Below, in pieces: positions 7,841 through 16,677 of a stretch of 64,000 bases of DNA. How positions within the stretch are numbered: the first letter of the stretch is position 1; each line of letters begins with the position of its first letter. The notes beneath the pieces are model-generated. The model saw only the letters and a program-made list of their open reading frames with translations, was not told the origin of the DNA and searched no databases. Source of the DNA: JAXLXE01 sp046328115 (GTDB lineage Bacteria; Chloroflexota; UBA6077; JACCZL01); the NCBI GenBank assembly GCA_046328115.1, contig JAXLXE010000001.1, positions 1,612,001 to 1,676,000 of the forward strand. Reading direction: 5' to 3'. Position numbers and translations under genes: made by a program.

Positions 7841-8773
7841 ATGGTAGCACGCTTCCCCCACCGTCTCCGCGCGGCGTCATGGGACCCCATCAGCCGGCGC
7901 CTCCTGGCCTCAGACCACCCCATCCAGGTTCATAGCGTATTCGAGCGTGCGCTGATCCTCGCTGTTCCCGTGGCGCGCGATGAGCCCTCGCTGGTCGCCG
8001 TCGTGCCCGGCCGGGCCGGTAACGCCCCTGCCACCTTGGCGCTTGAGCCATCAGACCTGCCAGCGTTCGCGACCATGGGGGTCTCATTCGACAGCCGCGT
8101 GATGCGTCACGGTGAGACGCTCTACCTGGAGGACCGCGTCACGATCGACTTGAGTGGCGCAGAGTCCTGGCAACCGTCCCCGGCGGTGCGAACACTCCCG
8201 GCAGCAGACATCCGCAACAGGATTGAGCACGCAGCGCTCATGGCCCACGTGCAAGCCGGGCGCGGCGGGCTTTGGGGCGCCTTGCCGCTTTTTCTCAGCA
8301 TCCCCCGGCAGCACGCAGCCCAGGATCCCCTCGTCGTAGCCTTCCATACGCTCCGGACGGCACTCAGCGCGGAGCTCACCGACGAAGATGCAGTGAAGTC
8401 CGCCATCGAGCGGCTCGTGGGACTAGGGCCGGGCCTGACGCCATCCGGCGACGACGCGCTCTGCGGCCTCGTCCTGGGCATGGACCGCGCGTGCACGCAA
8501 TCGCCGTGGGAGCTCGCCGCGATCGTTCGGCAGGCGGCCAGGAACAGAACCACTGACGTGGCGTTCGAGCGATTGCTCCACGCCACCAACGGTTGCGCGG
8601 AAGAGCGAGTGGAAGCGCTGATTCGGGCACTGGTCAGCGACCCCGACGACCGGCTTGAGAGGGCCGTGTCCGGAGCCGTGGCCTGGGGCCACAGCTCCGG
8701 CCTGGATACGCTCGTCGGCGTCCTGCTAGGAGTGGAGCGCGCTCTACTTGAAGAGCGCCTTGTCGGCCGTTGA
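7841..8773 (+). CDS. DUF2877 / AllH-like protein
   Basis: A 310-residue protein with the DUF2877 hallmarks GLGPGLTPSGDDALCG (about 204-219) and WGHSSGLDTL near the C-terminus. DUF2877 proteins such as E. coli YlbF (AllH) are associated with FdrA/YlbE-type subunits in oxamate carbamoyltransferase of anaerobic allantoin catabolism. Here no fdrA or ylbE partner is nearby, so the function is uncertain and the gene may act alone or with distant partners. It is divergent from the crotonase gene across a 45-bp gap, and its 3' end overlaps the lipoprotein gene by 30 bp in a convergent arrangement. Confidence 0.75.
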   Translation: MVARFPHRLRAASWDPISRRLLASDHPIQVHSVFERALILAVPVARDEPSLVAVVPGRAGNAPATLALEPSDLPAFATMGVSFDSRVMRHGETLYLEDRVTIDLSGAESWQPSPAVRTLPAADIRNRIEHAALMAHVQAGRGGLWGALPLFLSIPRQHAAQDPLVVAFHTLRTALSAELTDEDAVKSAIERLVGLGPGLTPSGDDALCGLVLGMDRACTQSPWELAAIVRQAARNRTTDVAFERLLHATNGCAEERVEALIRALVSDPDDRLERAVSGAVAWGHSSGLDTLVGVLLGVERALLEERLVGR

Positions 8774-9763
8774 GACGCCCGCCTTCTCCAGGATCGTCTT
8801 AGCGCTCGCCAGGTCCGCGGACTCAACCTGGAAGATCCTCCCAAGATGGTCCCGCGTAACGTTGTTCGTGACGGACCAGACGGCGGCCTGCAATCCCACG
8901 ACCGTGAGCTGGTTCGGTGGAACGGCGGGCACCGCCGCCACGATCTTGCCCAAATCGCTCTCCGGCGCCACCATCCCGCCAATCTTATAGAGGGAGCCTT
9001 CCTTGGGCCCGTGCTTGCTCACGTCCATGCAGTTCGCGTAGATCATCGTCTTCGTCGAACCGCCGGCGAACTTCACGTCCTCAGTCGCCATGACCAGCAT
9101 GTCTTGCAGGCCCTCCTGGCTGCGCATGAACATACCCGCGGGCACCTGGCACACCCCCTCAGACTTGGGAATCTCCAGCTCGAAGCTGCGCGCCGTGAAC
9201 GTGCCCAGCGCTCGGATCCTGGCATCGGACAGGCACTTGGCGCTAGCCGGCACCACCGCGAACGTCTTTTGTCGCGTGGGCAGTGCGTTCACCGTCGGAA
9301 ACGGTCCCGGCACCTGGATTGGCCCAATGGTCGGCCAGGTGTACGGCGCAAGCGTAGGCCAGGGCCCCACGGTCTGAATCGGACCGGGCACCTGGAACGG
9401 GCCGATCGTCGGGTAGGTGAAGGATGGCGCCGTAGGCCACGGGCCCACCGTCTGGATGGGACCCGGTACCTGGAACTTACCCACCGGGCTGCCAGGCTGT
9501 GGCGTAGCGGTTGGCTGCGCGGCCGCCACCTTGACGGCGGGGGTTGCGGCAGACGGAGCAGACGGAGTCACGCCGGGCTGCTGGACCTTGGGCGCCGCAC
9601 CCTTGTCGGTCGGGGACTGCCCACCCCCACCGCCACTGCCTGCAGCGTTCCCGCCGGCATTGCCTCCAGTAGCGCCGCTAGCACTGCCGCCAGACGGGGC
9701 CGTTGAACACGCCGCAAGCACGCCCAACATCATCAAGAAGCCAAACAACAATCGAAGTCTCAT
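8744..9763 (-). CDS. Secreted lipoprotein with proline-rich tandem repeats
   Basis: A 339-residue exported lipoprotein of unknown function. It has a short basic N-terminus, a hydrophobic helix (residues 5-17) and a lipobox LAAC with Cys19. A low-complexity Gly/Ser/Pro linker (20-95) follows. Next come two 26-residue repeats, each starting FQVPGPIQTVGPWPT (97-122, 123-148), and a degenerate partial third copy from 149. The globular C-terminal domain (about 165-339) has four Cys residues and could be a surface-exposed binding domain; I do not recognise the family. The layout suggests a lipid anchor, a stiff proline spacer and a displayed domain. Confidence 0.8.
   Translation of the reverse strand: MRLRLLFGFLMMLGVLAACSTAPSGGSASGATGGNAGGNAAGSGGGGGQSPTDKGAAPKVQQPGVTPSAPSAATPAVKVAAAQPTATPQPGSPVGKFQVPGPIQTVGPWPTAPSFTYPTIGPFQVPGPIQTVGPWPTLAPYTWPTIGPIQVPGPFPTVNALPTRQKTFAVVPASAKCLSDARIRALGTFTARSFELEIPKSEGVCQVPAGMFMRSQEGLQDMLVMATEDVKFAGGSTKTMIYANCMDVSKHGPKEGSLYKIGGMVAPESDLGKIVAAVPAVPPNQLTVVGLQAAVWSVTNNVTRDHLGRIFQVESADLASAKTILEKAGVSTADKALFK
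9275..9475 (-). repeat. In-frame tandem repeat, 78-bp units
   Basis: Two near-identical 78-bp units plus a diverged partial third encode the FQVPGPIQTVGPWPT repeats of the lipoprotein. They stay in frame, and third-position differences between copies suggest the repeat has been maintained by selection on the protein. They are not a CRISPR or a mobile repeat. Confidence 0.85.
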
Positions 9764-9773
9764 ACCAGATACC

Positions 9774-9849
9774 CCCGAATCGGCGGTTCACCAGTGCCAG
9801 GGGAACGCGCCGGCCGTCCCATTGGGGACGTGCCGCTGCCCTATTCGGG
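9774..9849 (-). other. Nested inverted repeats in the gap between SGNH and lipoprotein genes
   Basis: Outer arms CCCGAAT (9774-9780) and ATTCGGG (9843-9849) enclose an inner 6-bp hairpin CGTCCC-ATTG-GGGACG (9815-9830). On the minus strand this lies after the SGNH gene and immediately before the lipoprotein start, so it may be a terminator or a leader structure. There is no U-tract. Confidence 0.3.
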
Positions 9850-9872
9850 TTCCACGCCCCGATCCGCGGAAG

Positions 9873-11063
9873 CTAGCGAGCCTGCAGGAGGGGGGCCAGG
9901 ACGCGCTGGATCTCGGTCGCGGCTACGCGGTGCCCCGCCGCGGTCCAGTGTTTGTCAAACTCGTAGTACAGGTCTCGCTCTCCAGCCGCGTATGCCTGCC
10001 GCAGCGGCGGCAGTAGGTCCACGTAGGGCACGCCCAATCTGCCAACGATATCCCCCAGCACATCCGTAGGCGCAGACGGCGTCAGCCGACCAGACGTCAG
10101 GCGAGCGCTGCTCCGCATCTCGCGCCGCCACACCTCATCGTCCAGCGCGCGCCATTCCGGCGCCCCCGCAACCACCAGCCGTGCTCCAGCCGCCTCGGCA
10201 ATCGCCTTGATCCGTCGCAGGAGCGCCTCGCTGATCTGCCACGCCCGGCGCCACTCATCGTCGGGCGCCGTGTCATACAGGCCAACCACGGGGAATCTCA
10301 ATCCGCCAATTGCCTCCAGGCGCTCTCGCGGGTACTCGCGTCCCAGCTTGTTCATCACGCCGGTCTCAAAGACGTTGTAGAGCACGCAGCAGTCGCGCAC
10401 ACGCTGGGCAACCCCGCCCGGCGGCATCGGTGGCGGTCCCGGGATCATCCGCAGCGAGCCGTCGCGCTCCAGGGTCCAGTACGGCTTGAGCGCGAGCTTC
10501 AGGTTGGAGTCCTCTAGCTCCAGTCGGTAGTTGTTGTTCGCCACATCGTTGCCCACGAAGAACAGTACAACGACCACGTCCGGCCCGTACCGCACGCCCT
10601 CACGCTCCAGCAGCAGCATCTCCTGCCCCGTGCCGTATGCCGCCACACCGGCATTGATCACCTCGGCCGCTGCTCCGGCGGCGGACAACCCCGCCTCGAT
10701 TTGCTCCGCCACGGCATCCTGGGCGTTGACCTGAACCGCCTCGACAAATGAATCGCCAATCAGGACAACCCGCTTTGTCCCCACCGGCTTCTCATAGCGC
10801 TCCCGGCGATCGCGCAGTCCGAGCTGGCTGATCTTCACGTGCGTCGTGAACTCACGGCTCTTGATCCAGCCGTCGAATCCGGGCACGTGGAAGTGCCCAA
10901 GCTCCAGATTGCGGACCAGGTAGGCCCCAGTGTCGTAGTTGCCGGGCAAAATTGGTCCAAACCAGCGTAGCGCCACCTCCAGCAGCAGCAAAGGCAGCGC
11001 CACCGCCAGGAACACGGCCATCCCGCGCCCGATCCAGACGGCGCGAGCGGAAGCTGGGCTCAA
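9873..11063 (-). CDS. Membrane-anchored SGNH/GDSL-type hydrolase
   Basis: A 396-residue protein with one N-terminal membrane segment (about 13-33) and an extracytoplasmic SGNH-fold catalytic domain. SGNH blocks are visible: VVLIGDSFVEAVQV (nucleophile Ser, about 105), a Gly in NAGVAAYGTGQE, an Asn in FFVGNDV, and a C-terminal catalytic pair in FDKHWTAAGH. Such proteins commonly add or remove acyl groups on cell-surface polysaccharides; that role is inferred. The start overlaps the selB stop by 4 bp (ATGA), so it is translated with selA-selB although no functional link to selenium is evident. Confidence 0.85.
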   Translation of the reverse strand: MSPASARAVWIGRGMAVFLAVALPLLLLEVALRWFGPILPGNYDTGAYLVRNLELGHFHVPGFDGWIKSREFTTHVKISQLGLRDRRERYEKPVGTKRVVLIGDSFVEAVQVNAQDAVAEQIEAGLSAAGAAAEVINAGVAAYGTGQEMLLLEREGVRYGPDVVVVLFFVGNDVANNNYRLELEDSNLKLALKPYWTLERDGSLRMIPGPPPMPPGGVAQRVRDCCVLYNVFETGVMNKLGREYPRERLEAIGGLRFPVVGLYDTAPDDEWRRAWQISEALLRRIKAIAEAAGARLVVAGAPEWRALDDEVWRREMRSSARLTSGRLTPSAPTDVLGDIVGRLGVPYVDLLPPLRQAYAAGERDLYYEFDKHWTAAGHRVAATEIQRVLAPLLQAR

Positions 11064-12952
11064 AAGAGCACGCGCTCGTCGCCCACACGGCGCGTTACAC
11101 GTGCTTCATCCAGATGCGCCAGCAACGCCAGCGCATATCGACGGCTGGTGTCCAGATGGTCGCGCACCGTCGCCACCGTGATCGGGCCCCGGGTAGCGAT
11201 CAACCCCTTGATAGCCTCAACGAGGCCATCGTACGTGCCCCGGTCATACACCAGCTCAGACGACACCTCCACGATGTCGCCGCGATCGATCAGCGCCTGG
11301 GTCAGATCCGCGGTCAGCCGGTACGTCGCCTCGAGCTCGTCGCGCGTGGGGGGTGACGCGTGCCCTGCCCGAAGCCGCAACAGCATCTGACGGGCTGCCT
11401 GTTCCTCGGCGCCGGTCAGCTCTACGCGATGATCGGGAAGCGCCACGAAGGGCCCCACCTCCACCGCTCGGTCGTCCGTCGACAGCCGCGCGAGGACCCG
11501 CGCGAACACCCGCGCATCCAGACCCAGGCGAGTCCTGAGCTCCTCCTTGGGGATACCTCGGCGCAGCCGATGCGCTTCGTGATAGGCGCCTAGAATATCC
11601 GCCGCATCGCCAGAAAGGCGCTGCCATCCGCCTGCGCTGATCAGCAGCGTTCGCGGTCCCGGCGCGGACGCTCCGTCTTCCAGTCCAACCACGTCGCCGT
11701 TCGCCAGCAGCTCGTGCACCAGCTCACGCGTCTCGTCGGCCGAGATGCTCGTCCTCCCTATCAGCGCGTTCAGTTCGCAGGGCTCCCGCGCCTGAAGCTG
11801 CTGCACCAGGATCTCAGCGGGTGAGCCCTGCTCCAACACCGCCAGCCGCTCCAACACGCGCTCCTGAAACCTACGGTGTCGGCGCGGGTGCGGCTCCACA
11901 ACCACCCCGCCACCCACCGTGATGCTGGGCGAGGGAAGGCGAACCACAAACAGGTCTCCCTTCATCACGGCCACTTCATCCCCAAGCCGAAGCTGGGCCC
12001 AGCCCGTGGATCCTGGCTCCAGCCGCTGGCTGTCCAACAGTGCCGCCTTCGCGGTGGTCTCCGCCGCGCCCGTGTGAAACGTCAGCGCCACGTTGTGCGG
12101 CAGCGCCTTCGGCGCACTGTCCAGCACCCGCAGCTTCACGTCCACAACCCGAGTGGGCCGGGTGACGCCGACGGCCGAAAGCACCTGTCCGCGCGTTAGC
12201 TCGTCTGTCGCAACGCCCACCACGTTCACCGCGACGCGCGAGCCGCCGCTGGCACGTTCCAGCTTCCGCTTGTGGCTCTGGAGGCCACGGATGCGCGTGC
12301 GCCGCCCCCCAGGCTGGATCTCCACATCCTGACCCACCCGGAGCTCTCCATCGATCAAGGTGCCCGTGACCACCGTGCCAAACCCGGGGATGGTGAACAC
12401 GCGGTCAATCGGTAACCGCGGTTTGCCCGTGTTGGGCCGGGCGCGGTCGTTGGCAAGCTGCTGCTCAATTAGCGCCACCAGCTCCGGCATCCCCTCGCCG
12501 CTGACCGCCGACACGGCCACGACCGGCGCACGCTCCATCGCCGTACCGGCCACCGCCTCGGCCACCTCCGCGATAACCAGATCCAGCCACTCCTCGTCTA
12601 CCAGGTCGCGCTTCGTGATCACCACGATGCCGTTGGGAATGTGGAGCAGGTCGAGGATCCCCAGATGCTCCCGAGTCTGCGGCATGATGCCCTCATCCGC
12701 GGCCACGACCAGCAGCGCAATGTCGATCCCGCCCACACCAGCGAGCATGTTGTGGATGAAGCGTTCGTGCCCGGGCACATCCACAATGCTGACCTCGCGG
12801 CCGCTCGGCAGGGTCAGCCAGGCAAACCCCAGGTCAATGGTCATGCCGCGCTCTTTCTCCTCGATCAGGCGGTCCGGATCGATGCCGGTGAGCGCGTGGA
12901 TCAGTGTGGACTTGCCGTGGTCCACGTGGCCAGCGGTTCCGATGACCCTCAT
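11060..12952 (-). CDS. selB: Selenocysteine-specific elongation factor SelB
   Basis: A 630-residue GTPase that delivers Sec-tRNA(Sec) to UGA codons marked by a SECIS element. The G1 motif GHVDHGKS is at 8-15, the switch region has RGMTIDLGFAW, G3 is DVPGHE (about 59-64) and G4 is TKRD. EF-Tu-like domains II-III follow (for example IPGFGTVVTGTL). The C-terminal part (about 380-630) contains the winged-helix repeats that bind SECIS RNA. Length matches the family. It overlaps selA by 4 bp upstream and the SGNH gene downstream. selC and selD are not in the window. Confidence 0.96.
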   Translation of the reverse strand: MRVIGTAGHVDHGKSTLIHALTGIDPDRLIEEKERGMTIDLGFAWLTLPSGREVSIVDVPGHERFIHNMLAGVGGIDIALLVVAADEGIMPQTREHLGILDLLHIPNGIVVITKRDLVDEEWLDLVIAEVAEAVAGTAMERAPVVAVSAVSGEGMPELVALIEQQLANDRARPNTGKPRLPIDRVFTIPGFGTVVTGTLIDGELRVGQDVEIQPGGRRTRIRGLQSHKRKLERASGGSRVAVNVVGVATDELTRGQVLSAVGVTRPTRVVDVKLRVLDSAPKALPHNVALTFHTGAAETTAKAALLDSQRLEPGSTGWAQLRLGDEVAVMKGDLFVVRLPSPSITVGGGVVVEPHPRRHRRFQERVLERLAVLEQGSPAEILVQQLQAREPCELNALIGRTSISADETRELVHELLANGDVVGLEDGASAPGPRTLLISAGGWQRLSGDAADILGAYHEAHRLRRGIPKEELRTRLGLDARVFARVLARLSTDDRAVEVGPFVALPDHRVELTGAEEQAARQMLLRLRAGHASPPTRDELEATYRLTADLTQALIDRGDIVEVSSELVYDRGTYDGLVEAIKGLIATRGPITVATVRDHLDTSRRYALALLAHLDEARVTRRVGDERVLF

Positions 12953-14388
12953 GTCAGGGCCGCCCTGACCGCCCGGATTAGCTCGGCGTCATCGGCCGGC
13001 TCCACGGTACGCGGATCCAGAAGCACCCGTCCGTCCTCCACCCGCGCGACGACCGGCGGCGACCCATGGCGAAGGCGGGCCATGGTGTCACCGGCCGTAG
13101 AGCGACCCGACACGGCCACCAGCCATGTTGCCAGAGTCTCACCCGGCAGCGAGCCGCCACCGACGGCGGACCGCCCCTCGATCACTGCTGCTTCCACGCC
13201 AGACACGCTTAACGCCGCCGCTACCGCTCCCGCGCGCTCACGGAGCTGCTGGAGCGGCCTCGCGATCATCCGCCACACCGGTACTCGGTCCTCCGCCTCG
13301 CCGCGAAGGTAGTGCAGTAGCGTCGCGCACAGCCCGGCCAGCGTCGCCTTGTCCGGCCGGATCGCCCGCGTCAGCGGATGCGCCTTGAGGACACGAATCT
13401 GTGCCGCCCGCCCCACGATGATTCCGGCCTGCGGCCCCCCCAGCAGTTTGTCGCCGCTGAAGCAGGCCAGATCAACCCCTGCCCGCACCGCGTCCTGAAC
13501 CCTGGGCTCAGGCGCCAGGCCGAAACGCGCCGTGTCGAGCAGCGCGCCACTGCCAAGGTCCTGGACATAGCGCACCCCACGCTCAGCTGCCAGTGCGGCC
13601 AGGTCCGCGGGTTCCGGCGTCGTGGCAAACCCAACCACACGGAAGTTGCTCGTGTGAACACCGAGGATCAGCGCCGTGGATTCGTTGACCGCCTCCGCAT
13701 AGTCCCGGACGTACGTCCGGTTGGTTGTGCCCACCTCCACGAGGCGCGCGCCGCTCTGGCGCAACACGTCGGGAATGCGGACCCCGCCGCCGATCTCTAC
13801 AAGCTCGCCGCGGCTCACCACCACCTCTCGGCCAGCCGCGAACGCCGCCAGGATCAACACCAGCGCGGCCGCGCAGTTATTCACCACCAGCGCGTCCTCG
13901 GCGCCGGTTGCACGGCGCAGCAGGCCGGCAGCGTGGTCGTGGCGTGAGCCGCGTCCTCCGGACTCCAGGTCCAGCTCCAGATTGGAATAGCCCGTGCCCA
14001 CCTCGTGTATCGCTGCCAGCGCCGCCTCACTCAGTGGCGCCCGGCCCAGATTCGTGTGGATGACCACTCCAGTCGCGTTGATCACCCGCCTAAGGGGCGG
14101 CGCCACGATCGCGGCAACCCGCTCCAGGACCTCTGGAATCGGATCGATCAGGCCGTTGGGCGCCTGGCCCGCCTTGACGCGCTCTCGAATCGCAGCCAGC
14201 GTACGCCGCACCGTGTCAACCAGCACCTCATGCCGTACCGCCGTGGCGCACGCCACCAACCGTTCGTCGCGCAGCACTGCGTCAACACTGGGGAGCGATC
14301 GAAGTGAGTCCGTCAACACCGTCGGCTGCGCGTCGGGCAGCGTTCCCTGGATGATCGTGACGAGACCCGCACTGTTACGCGGCGCCAC
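12949..14388 (-). CDS. selA: L-seryl-tRNA(Sec) selenium transferase
   Basis: A PLP-dependent enzyme converting Ser-tRNA(Sec) to Sec-tRNA(Sec) using selenophosphate. The 479-residue protein has the typical N-terminal segment (LRSLPSVDAVLRDERLV), the NATGVVIHTNLGRAPLS block, the cofactor-binding core and the PLP lysine in FSGDKLLGGPQAG. The GTG at 14388 gives about 20 residues before the usual start of homology, so a slightly later start is possible. It is the first gene of an overlapping operon with selB. Divergent from the plus-strand SGNH gene across an 82-bp gap that contains an inverted repeat. Confidence 0.96.
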   Translation of the reverse strand: MAPRNSAGLVTIIQGTLPDAQPTVLTDSLRSLPSVDAVLRDERLVACATAVRHEVLVDTVRRTLAAIRERVKAGQAPNGLIDPIPEVLERVAAIVAPPLRRVINATGVVIHTNLGRAPLSEAALAAIHEVGTGYSNLELDLESGGRGSRHDHAAGLLRRATGAEDALVVNNCAAALVLILAAFAAGREVVVSRGELVEIGGGVRIPDVLRQSGARLVEVGTTNRTYVRDYAEAVNESTALILGVHTSNFRVVGFATTPEPADLAALAAERGVRYVQDLGSGALLDTARFGLAPEPRVQDAVRAGVDLACFSGDKLLGGPQAGIIVGRAAQIRVLKAHPLTRAIRPDKATLAGLCATLLHYLRGEAEDRVPVWRMIARPLQQLRERAGAVAAALSVSGVEAAVIEGRSAVGGGSLPGETLATWLVAVSGRSTAGDTMARLRHGSPPVVARVEDGRVLLDPRTVEPADDAELIRAVRAALT

Positions 14389-14397
14389 TCACGGCCA

Positions 14398-14428
14398 ATT
14401 GTGGCGCTCTGTCGGCGGCAGCCACAAT
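14398..14428. promoter_or_regulatory. 8-bp inverted repeat between selA and a divergent gene
   Basis: ATTGTGGC (14398-14405) and GCCACAAT (14421-14428) are perfect inverted copies whose centres are 23 bp apart, about two helical turns, in the only space available for selA and SGNH promoters. This suits a dimeric repressor or activator site. Alternatively it is a hairpin in either leader transcript. Confidence 0.35.
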
Positions 14429-14470
14429 ACAGATCCGTGCTGTACTTCACACGCGTGAGCCTCTGACCGG

Positions 14471-15520
14471 ATGGGCGCCTCGGCACCGGGTCAGTCGCGC
14501 GCCCGCTCCCTGGCCAGCAACCTGGCCGCCCTGGCCGCCGGCACCTTCGTCATGGCCCTGCTGGTCGAGCTGGTGCTGCGGATCGCCGGCTTGGGACACC
14601 CGTATTACTCGGCGCCTGAAGCGTACGTCCCGGTCGCGGACCAGAACGTGCTCTTTACCCTTCGGCCGAGCTTCAACGGATTCAGCGAGGGCACCTCCGT
14701 CCAGGTCAACGGCGCCGGGCTCCGTGAACGCGAGCTCACTGAGCAACGCCAGCCGGGCCTCTCCCGCGTGCTGTTCCTCGGCGACTCCGTCACATTCGGA
14801 GCCGGCGTCACGGCGGAGGAGGCCTTTCCCCGTCTGCTCGAATCTCGCCTTCCACCGCTCCCCGGCCGCCAGATCCAGACCATCAACGCCGGAGTGGTTG
14901 GCTACAACACGACCCAGGAACTGGCCCGTCTGCGTGACCTCGGCCCGCGCTATCAGCCAGATATCGTCGTGCTGACGTTTGTCGTGAACGACCTGCTGGA
15001 CTCTTTCAGCATCTTCGACCACCAGTATGACCCGACCGGCCCCACTGCGCCGCTCAAAATCTGGCTCCGCCGAAACAGCCACGCGTACCGCTTTGTCCAG
15101 AACACGTACTGGCGAGTGGCGCTGGAGGTCCGCCGCTCGGGCGTCGGCACCACCGAGGCTAATCGTCCGCGCGCCCGGGTGGAAGAACGGCTCCGCGAGC
15201 TCACGGACCTCGTGGATGCCGCCCGAGCGGGCGGCGCAGCGATGGTGCTGGTGCTCTACCCAGACAACCTGGATGACCGGGTCAGCCCCGGCCCGGACGG
15301 CTCACGGCCCACCATGCGCGAGGTCCTTACTGAGTTCGCACAGGCGCGCCGGGTAGCGCTCGTCGACCTCACGGCAGCCCTGGGCGATGTCAGAGACCCA
15401 CGGGCCCGCGAGCACCGTCTCCGCGAGGACCCGCACCCCAGCCCCCTGGGCCACCGGGTCATCGCCGAAGCCCTCACGCCCACGCTTCGCCAGACGCTGG
15501 ACGCGCTGCAACGCCGTTGA
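14471..15520 (+). CDS. Membrane-anchored SGNH/GDSL-type hydrolase
   Basis: A second SGNH-fold protein (349 residues), paralogous in layout to the one at 9873-11063. It has an N-terminal membrane anchor (about 16-38) and the blocks VLFLGDSVTFGAGV (nucleophile Ser), NAGVVGYNTTQE, TFVVNDLL and a C-terminal DPHPSPLGH catalytic pair. Likely extracytoplasmic and acting on acyl esters of surface polymers; the substrate is unknown. Its stop codon overlaps the start of the following membrane protein (TTGA), so the two are co-translated. Confidence 0.85.
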   Translation: MGASAPGQSRARSLASNLAALAAGTFVMALLVELVLRIAGLGHPYYSAPEAYVPVADQNVLFTLRPSFNGFSEGTSVQVNGAGLRERELTEQRQPGLSRVLFLGDSVTFGAGVTAEEAFPRLLESRLPPLPGRQIQTINAGVVGYNTTQELARLRDLGPRYQPDIVVLTFVVNDLLDSFSIFDHQYDPTGPTAPLKIWLRRNSHAYRFVQNTYWRVALEVRRSGVGTTEANRPRARVEERLRELTDLVDAARAGGAAMVLVLYPDNLDDRVSPGPDGSRPTMREVLTEFAQARRVALVDLTAALGDVRDPRAREHRLREDPHPSPLGHRVIAEALTPTLRQTLDALQRR

Positions 15521-16677
15521 GCGGACCGGAGGGAGAGCCTACGCCCAGGTTGCCAGAGACCTGGCGGGCGGAAACCGCCATCGCTCTGGTCGCATCCGCG
15601 ACGCTCGTGGCAGCACTCTTCGCCCTAGGAACGGCTCGAGTTGCGTTGGACAAAGATGACGCGGGTCAGTACATCCGCATGGCAGAGTCCTTCGGCTACC
15701 TGGCCCGCTTGCCATACACCTTCCGCGTCCTATCCCCAGCGCTCGCCGGCATCGCACTGGGTGGATCCATCCGAGGCTTCATCGCGATCACCCTCGTCTC
15801 ACTGGTATGTGCGGGCGCGGCGCTCTTCTTGCTGCAGCGGATCCTCGGTCTATCCCGCACGTCCAGCGGCGCCGGCATGGCACTGTTCCTTGTGAGCGGC
15901 GGCAGCACCCGCCTGCTCACGACACCGACCTATGTCGACGCCCTGACCTACGCCACCGAGGCCATCGGCCTCGCGCTCATCCTGCTCGTCAAGCCCATTG
16001 GCCTCGCCGCACTCGTGTCTGTCGCCGTGGCGAACCGTGAGACGGCGGGCCTCCTGTTACCGGCGGCCTACGGCTCCGCCGCCTGGCGCCACCGCGGCGT
16101 GCGGACGTTCCTCTGGCCGGCCATCGCCTGTGGGACTGTTGGTCTCGCGATCGTCATCCTCAAGCTCGGTCTGACCAGCGCCCCCTGGTCTCAGCTCGCC
16201 CCCAATTCAAGGACGTTTGACCAGCGCCCACCCGGCCTGACCGAGCTGTTCGATCTGTATTCAACGTTCGGCGCGCTCTGGCCGTTGGCGGCCATCTACC
16301 TACCGGGGCCGCGTGCCTTGCGCGGCCCCGGCGCCGTCTTCGCCGCGCTGATCGCGCTCCAACTCGTGGTCTCGCGCGGCGACGAAGGGCGCAATCTCTC
16401 CCACGTCTTCCCCGTCTTGATCCCTATCGCTATGCTGGCCGTGGAGGAGGCGTCCCGCCGCCCCAACCATCGCCTGCTAGTCGGCATCCTGGTCATCGCG
16501 GTGGCCGCCGGTATGGTCAACGCGCGTTGGGTCTGGATTCCTGACCCGACGATTCGCTATGTCCTGGTGGGCGTGGGCTCGGTGGTCGCCACCGCGCTTG
16601 GCATCTGGCTAAGGGTCAGCGAACGGTCAGGTCCACCAAGCGCGCCTGCTCGGCATCCATGGGCGACCCCGCCGTGA
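15517..16677 (+). CDS. Polytopic membrane protein of unknown function
   Basis: A 386-residue protein with about nine hydrophobic helices. The TTG start overlaps the preceding stop by 4 bp. An acidic motif after the first helix (DKDDAGQYIRMAESF) resembles the lumenal/periplasmic loop of GT-C glycosyltransferases, which carry acidic catalytic residues there, but I cannot assign a family. Its neighbours (SGNH hydrolase and a GT-C-like protein) support a role in surface glycan assembly. The last 20 residues are Pro/Ala-rich and are encoded antisense to the convergent gene, so they may have no structural role. Confidence 0.65.
   Translation: MSGPEGEPTPRLPETWRAETAIALVASATLVAALFALGTARVALDKDDAGQYIRMAESFGYLARLPYTFRVLSPALAGIALGGSIRGFIAITLVSLVCAGAALFLLQRILGLSRTSSGAGMALFLVSGGSTRLLTTPTYVDALTYATEAIGLALILLVKPIGLAALVSVAVANRETAGLLLPAAYGSAAWRHRGVRTFLWPAIACGTVGLAIVILKLGLTSAPWSQLAPNSRTFDQRPPGLTELFDLYSTFGALWPLAAIYLPGPRALRGPGAVFAALIALQLVVSRGDEGRNLSHVFPVLIPIAMLAVEEASRRPNHRLLVGILVIAVAAGMVNARWVWIPDPTIRYVLVGVGSVVATALGIWLRVSERSGPPSAPARHPWATPP

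Noticed and set aside
9275..9475. CRISPR-like repeat array
   Set aside because: The repeats are 78-bp, contiguous and in frame with the lipoprotein; there are no unique spacers.
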